A stretch of DNA of 18,192 bases from JAQUCI01 sp964553255 (GTDB taxonomy: Bacteria > Bacillota_I > Bacilli_A > Erysipelotrichales > Erysipelotrichaceae), in assembly GCA_964553255.1 (NCBI GenBank), contig CAZKJS010000032.1, positions 1 to 18,192 on the forward strand, given 5' to 3'. Shown here in pieces: positions 14,310-18,192 of this stretch (positions within the stretch are counted from its first letter, which is position 1; the number at the start of each line of letters is the position of its first letter). Made by a program: the position numbers and the translations under genes. The notes under the pieces are model-generated. The model was not told the origin of the DNA, made no database searches, and was given only the letters and a program-made list of their open reading frames with translations.

Positions 14310-15785
14310 ATGCCCAGAAGAAAATTACGGATTCTTTTTGCCAGTAGTGAAGTTGATCCATTTATCAAAACCGGCGGATTAGCGGATGTAGCGCTTGCTT
14401 TACCAAAGGCAATGGCAAAACTTGGTTGTGATATTAGGGTAATAATGCCTAAGTATCAAACCATTCCAGAAAACTATCAAGTTAAAATGAAACATTTAAC
14501 GACTTTTACCGTACCATTAGGATGGCGTCAACAATACTGTGGTGTTGATAAAATGGTTCTTAATAATATTACCTATTATTTTATCGATAATGAATACTAT
14601 TTCAAACGTGATAAAATCTATGGTCATTATGATGATGGTGAACGCTTCGCTTTCTATGCTAAAGCAATTTGTACCAGTCTTGCTTATCTTGATGATTTTA
14701 AGTGTGACATTATCCATTGTAATGATTGGCATACAGCCCTTGTTCCTGTTTATCTACGTGAATGTTTTAAGGATGATCCCTTATATGCGAACATCAAAAC
14801 GATCTTCACTGTTCATAATACTAAGTTTCAAGGTATTTACTCTGATTACATGCTTAATGATGTATTAGGATTACACTGCTTTAAAGCTGCTGTTGATCAA
14901 CTTTATCATAAGTATAACGCTATCAATTACATGAAAGGTGCTTTGTCTTACAGTGATCTGATAACTACTGTTAGTCCAAGTTACGCCGAAGAGATAAAGA
15001 CCAAGACCTTTGGTGAAGGCTTAGATGAGATATTCTCAAGAAGGCATCAAGTATTGCACGGTATCATCAATGGCATTGATAATGATCAGTATGATCCCGC
15101 AACCGACAAGCTAATAATTCAGCCCTTCACAATTGATACGATCGACCAAAAATATAAAAATCGACAAGCAGTAAGAGAAGAACTAGGTTTAGATATAAAT
15201 ACTAACGATCCGCTAGTGATCATTATTTCACGTTTAAGCGAACAAAAAGGCATGGAACTGATCAAACATGTCATGCGTGAGATCGTGGCTTTACCAATAC
15301 AACTTGTTGTTCTTGGAACTGGTGATAAAGAATATGAAGATATGTTTAGATATTGGGCTAATCTTTATCATAATAAAATGGTAGCCTGTATTACTTTTGA
15401 TTCAGCTTTATCACATCGCTTATATGCTGGAGCTGATCTTTTATTAATGCCTTCCCAATTTGAACCCTGTGGCTTATCACAAATGATCGCTATGCGTTAT
15501 GGTGTATTACCAGTAGTACGTGAAGTTGGTGGATTAAAAGATAGTGTGATCGCTTATGATCGTTTTACTAAAACAGGGAATGGCTTTTCCTTCGCAAACT
15601 ATAACGCTCATGAGTTTTTATTTACTCTAACTAACGCTGTTGACATCTATCATAATAACCATGATGATTGGAATATTTTAGTCACTAACGCAATGACAAC
15701 TGATTTTAGTTGGGAAAAATCAGCTAGACAATATTTATCATTATATCAAACATTAAAACCAGAGGTTTATGGCTACTTCAAATGA
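14310..15785 (+). CDS. glgA: Glycogen synthase (ADP-glucose type, GT5)
   Basis: A 491-residue GT-B enzyme that adds glucose from ADP-glucose to alpha-1,4 glucan ends. The N-terminal substrate motif K20-T-G-G-L-A-D-V is intact; HCNDWHTALVP and FTVHNTKFQG are GT5 signatures, and the C-terminal donor site contains ISRLSEQKG and SQFEPCGLSQM with E385 as the retaining-transferase Glu. AAGGAG (14297-14302) lies 7 bases before the ATG. It follows glgP by 36 bases; its TGA overlaps the next gene's ATG as ATGA. No glgC or glgD is adjacent in this window, so the source of ADP-glucose is not shown. Confidence 0.96.
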   Translation: MPRRKLRILFASSEVDPFIKTGGLADVALALPKAMAKLGCDIRVIMPKYQTIPENYQVKMKHLTTFTVPLGWRQQYCGVDKMVLNNITYYFIDNEYYFKRDKIYGHYDDGERFAFYAKAICTSLAYLDDFKCDIIHCNDWHTALVPVYLRECFKDDPLYANIKTIFTVHNTKFQGIYSDYMLNDVLGLHCFKAAVDQLYHKYNAINYMKGALSYSDLITTVSPSYAEEIKTKTFGEGLDEIFSRRHQVLHGIINGIDNDQYDPATDKLIIQPFTIDTIDQKYKNRQAVREELGLDINTNDPLVIIISRLSEQKGMELIKHVMREIVALPIQLVVLGTGDKEYEDMFRYWANLYHNKMVACITFDSALSHRLYAGADLLLMPSQFEPCGLSQMIAMRYGVLPVVREVGGLKDSVIAYDRFTKTGNGFSFANYNAHEFLFTLTNAVDIYHNNHDDWNILVTNAMTTDFSWEKSARQYLSLYQTLKPEVYGYFK

Positions 15786-18192
15786 GTTTATATCATAATA
15801 CTCGCGACCTAAAGTGTCGCCAACCCTTTGGGGCTGTTACTACTAATACGAAAGTCAAACTATCTTTATTTGTATTTGATCATGATGAAATAACGTGTTA
15901 CTGTCGCTTATGGCATGATGATCAAGCTGAATTACTAGCAATGAGAACAAGTAAAACAAAAGATGGACAAGTTTTTACTTGTGAGGTTTTCGCTGATCAT
16001 CCAAGTATTATTTGGTACTATTTTATAATTGAATACCCTAATCAAGTTAAGCAGTATTATGGAGCACAACCACATTGTGTAAATGGTCTGGGTCAAATAT
16101 TTGATCATGAACCTGGTTCTTTTCAATTGACAGTCTATCAAAATAAAGAACTACCAAAATGGTACAAGGACGCTGTTGTCTATCAGATCTTTCCAGATAG
16201 TTTTAAGCGCGGCGATGATTTTTCACAAAGAATATCAACACTAAAAGAAGAAAGAAATGGTATTAGTAAGACTTTACGTGATAATTGGTTAGAACCAATC
16301 TATTATCAAAAAAATGATAAAAATGAAGTGATAAGTTGGGATTTTTATGGTGGCACTCTTGATGGTATAAGATCAAAGCTACTCTACCTATCTGATCTTG
16401 GTGTTACTGCAATTTATCTTAACCCTATCTTTATGGCAGCCAGTACTCATCGTTATGATACTGCTGATTATCTAAAGATTGATCCCTTACTAGGCGATGT
16501 TGAAAGTCTTAAACGTTTAATTGATGAAGCAAAGACATTGAACTTCCATATCATACTTGATGGAGTCTTCAGTCATACTGGAAGTGATTCTATTTATTTT
16601 AATAAATATGGTAATTTTGATAGTATAGGTGCTTATCAAAGTGAGAACTCACCATATCGCAATTGGTATACTTTTATAGATACACCCATTGGTTATGATT
16701 GTTGGTGGAATGTTGCAGATTTACCAAATGTTAATGAAAACATCCAATCATATCGCGATTTTATGTACAACGATAAAGGATCTGTCATAAACACTTGGTC
16801 AAGCTTAGGTATTAAAGGATGGCGGCTTGATGTAGCAGATGAACTACCTGATGATTTCATAAAACAATTAAAAGCGAAGTTGATTGAAATCGATGATCAA
16901 AGCATCTTGATTGGTGAGGTTTGGGAAGACGCAACCAATAAGATCAGTTATAACACCCATAGAAAATATCTAATAGATGATTCGCTTGATGCCGTAATGA
17001 ACTACCCAATGCGCGATAGTCTTTTAAATTACCTCATAAACAATACAAGCGCACATCATTTTAGTGAAACTCTCTTTTCTTTAATGGAGAATTATCCTAA
17101 AGATGCTTTCTATGCTAGTCTTAACATCCTTGGCACTCATGATCGCTCACGCGTTTTAACCATTTTAGGTAGTGAGAGCTTAAGTGTTAACATCCAAAAT
17201 CGCAATTTGAGACTAAACAATACCCAAAAAGACCTAGCTAAAAAGCGATTATGGTTAGCATTGATCATCCAAATGTTAATGCCGGGCGTTCCATCAGTAT
17301 ATTATGGCGATGAGGCAGGTATGGAAGGATTGATGGATCCATTTAATCGCGGACCATTCAATTGGGATGATATTGACAAAGATTGTTTTACGATGACAAG
17401 AAACGCTATCGCCTTAAGAAAATCTAATACTCTTTTTGTTGACGGTTTATTTAAACCGCAGGCATTCAATGATGATGTCTTTAGCTTTTGGCGTATAGAT
17501 GATAATGAAAAAGCACTCGTTATAGTAAATCGTAATAGCTTTTATACATATGAGCTTGAGCTTGAAAAGTATGATCAAGCATGCGAACTGATCAATGCCA
17601 CAACATTAACATTTAAAGATGACAAAATGATTGTTTCATTAAAACCATTAACAGCTTATGTTATCTACTACCCAAAAACTGAAAGCATCAATAAGTCACT
17701 AACAAGTGGAATGGGAGTTTTATGTCATATAACATCAATACCAAACCAAAATACAAAAAGTTGTATCAATGATGAAGCTAAAGCCTTTGTTGATAAATTA
17801 AAACAGGCAGATTATCAATATTGGCAAATTCTACCATTAAATCCTCCTGACATATACAATTCACCTTACGCTGGTACATCTGCTTTTGCTGGTAATATCG
17901 AACTATTACCAATGACCAGAAAAGAACTAAAGGCTAAATTTAAGACGTTTCAATCAACCGCTCACTATCAACAATTCATTTTTGATAACAAGTATTGGTT
18001 AAAGCCATATGCCTTGTATCAAGTATTAAGCAGAAAATTCAATGATGATGATTGGCGAAACTGGCCAAGTAAATATCGTGATTATACAAGTGATGTCATC
18101 AACGATGAAAAACTTTTATTACAATGTCAATTCGAGTATTATTGTCAGTACCAGTTTTTCAATGCATGGCAAGAACTAAAAAGTTATGCTAA
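15782..18192 (+). CDS. GH13 alpha-glucan hydrolase fused to GH77 4-alpha-glucanotransferase (partial, 3' end cut)
   Basis: 803 codons are present and the frame is open to the window end. An N-terminal beta domain (about 1-125, CBM34-like) precedes a GH13 barrel beginning near Y134 (AVVYQIFPDSF). Catalytic residues: D260 and H265 (DGVFSH), nucleophile D350 (GWRLDVADE), acid/base E379 (IGEVWED) and D454 (GTHDRSR). YYGDEAGMEG and DPFNRGPF place it near neopullulanase/amylopullulanase-type enzymes. From about S642 a GH77 (MalQ) domain starts: SGMGVLCHITSIP, then SPYAGTSAFAGN; its catalytic Asp/Glu lie beyond the window. Bacillota proteins of this kind are often annotated as bifunctional GlgX/MalQ debranching proteins. 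Likely role: trimming or debranching glycogen limit dextrin and disproportionating the released oligosaccharides. Start is ATG in an ATGA overlap with glgA, without a strong separate ribosome site. No signal peptide, so cytosolic. Confidence 0.88.
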   Translation, partial: MSLYHNTRDLKCRQPFGAVTTNTKVKLSLFVFDHDEITCYCRLWHDDQAELLAMRTSKTKDGQVFTCEVFADHPSIIWYYFIIEYPNQVKQYYGAQPHCVNGLGQIFDHEPGSFQLTVYQNKELPKWYKDAVVYQIFPDSFKRGDDFSQRISTLKEERNGISKTLRDNWLEPIYYQKNDKNEVISWDFYGGTLDGIRSKLLYLSDLGVTAIYLNPIFMAASTHRYDTADYLKIDPLLGDVESLKRLIDEAKTLNFHIILDGVFSHTGSDSIYFNKYGNFDSIGAYQSENSPYRNWYTFIDTPIGYDCWWNVADLPNVNENIQSYRDFMYNDKGSVINTWSSLGIKGWRLDVADELPDDFIKQLKAKLIEIDDQSILIGEVWEDATNKISYNTHRKYLIDDSLDAVMNYPMRDSLLNYLINNTSAHHFSETLFSLMENYPKDAFYASLNILGTHDRSRVLTILGSESLSVNIQNRNLRLNNTQKDLAKKRLWLALIIQMLMPGVPSVYYGDEAGMEGLMDPFNRGPFNWDDIDKDCFTMTRNAIALRKSNTLFVDGLFKPQAFNDDVFSFWRIDDNEKALVIVNRNSFYTYELELEKYDQACELINATTLTFKDDKMIVSLKPLTAYVIYYPKTESINKSLTSGMGVLCHITSIPNQNTKSCINDEAKAFVDKLKQADYQYWQILPLNPPDIYNSPYAGTSAFAGNIELLPMTRKELKAKFKTFQSTAHYQQFIFDNKYWLKPYALYQVLSRKFNDDDWRNWPSKYRDYTSDVINDEKLLLQCQFEYYCQYQFFNAWQELKSYA

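Noticed and set aside
1..18192. Mycoplasma code (TGA = Trp), CRISPR arrays, rRNA genes, insertion sequences
   Set aside because: Trp is TGG throughout and TGA is used as stop in glgP and glgA; I found no regularly spaced repeats, rRNA signatures, transposase genes or terminal inverted repeats.

Overview
This is a low-G+C window with standard-code genes: TGG encodes Trp, and TGA ends glgP and glgA, so it is not a TGA=Trp mycoplasma. Gene content (flavodiiron protein, Cof-type HAD phosphatases, short Bacillus-type ManA, GlgB/GlgP/GlgA set, tRNAs with encoded CCA, AGGAG-type ribosome sites) suggests an anaerobic or microaerophilic Bacillota. A gut Erysipelotrichia/RF39-like lineage is my best guess, but the sequence alone does not fix the taxon.

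Layout. (1) 1-490: edge of a prophage or phage relic on the minus strand: a tail-assembly-chaperone gene with an A AAA AAC slip site near its end and a short, interrupted -1-frame extension. (2) 681-2821, minus: promoter, Cof-like HAD phosphatase, flavodiiron protein, terminator. (3) 2873-3125, minus: tRNA-Arg(ACG) and tRNA-Pro(TGG), with promoter and terminator. (4) 3241-4065, plus: a second HAD phosphatase, meeting tail to tail with (5) 4062-6467, minus: a membrane-bound Cache-PAS-GGDEF diguanylate cyclase overlapping a GNAT acetyltransferase. (6) 6589-8522, plus: 1-phosphofructokinase and mannose-6-phosphate isomerase, apparently from a promoter that makes the first gene leaderless. (7) 8595-9386, minus: Nif3/DUF34 protein; 9477-9772, minus: cold-shock protein with terminator and possible promoter. 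(8) 9891-18192, plus: glycogen operon glgB-glgP-glgA followed by an ATGA-overlapping gene for a GH13-GH77 fusion that runs off the window.

How it fits together. The right half is a storage-polysaccharide unit: GlgA elongates, GlgB branches, GlgP phosphorolyses, and the GH13-GH77 protein would hydrolyse or debranch and recycle the short glucans that GlgP leaves. FruK and ManA feed fructose-1-phosphate and mannose-6-phosphate into glycolysis. No ADP-glucose pyrophosphorylase gene (glgC/glgD) is in the window, so the GlgA substrate must be made by something encoded elsewhere, possibly just beyond the right edge.

Most of the window is well-understood metabolism and I see no convincing wholly new system. 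The points most worth a second look are the interrupted phage frameshift cassette, the leaderless fruK, the 16-bp palindrome directly upstream of the glgB ribosome site, and the GH13-GH77 fusion.
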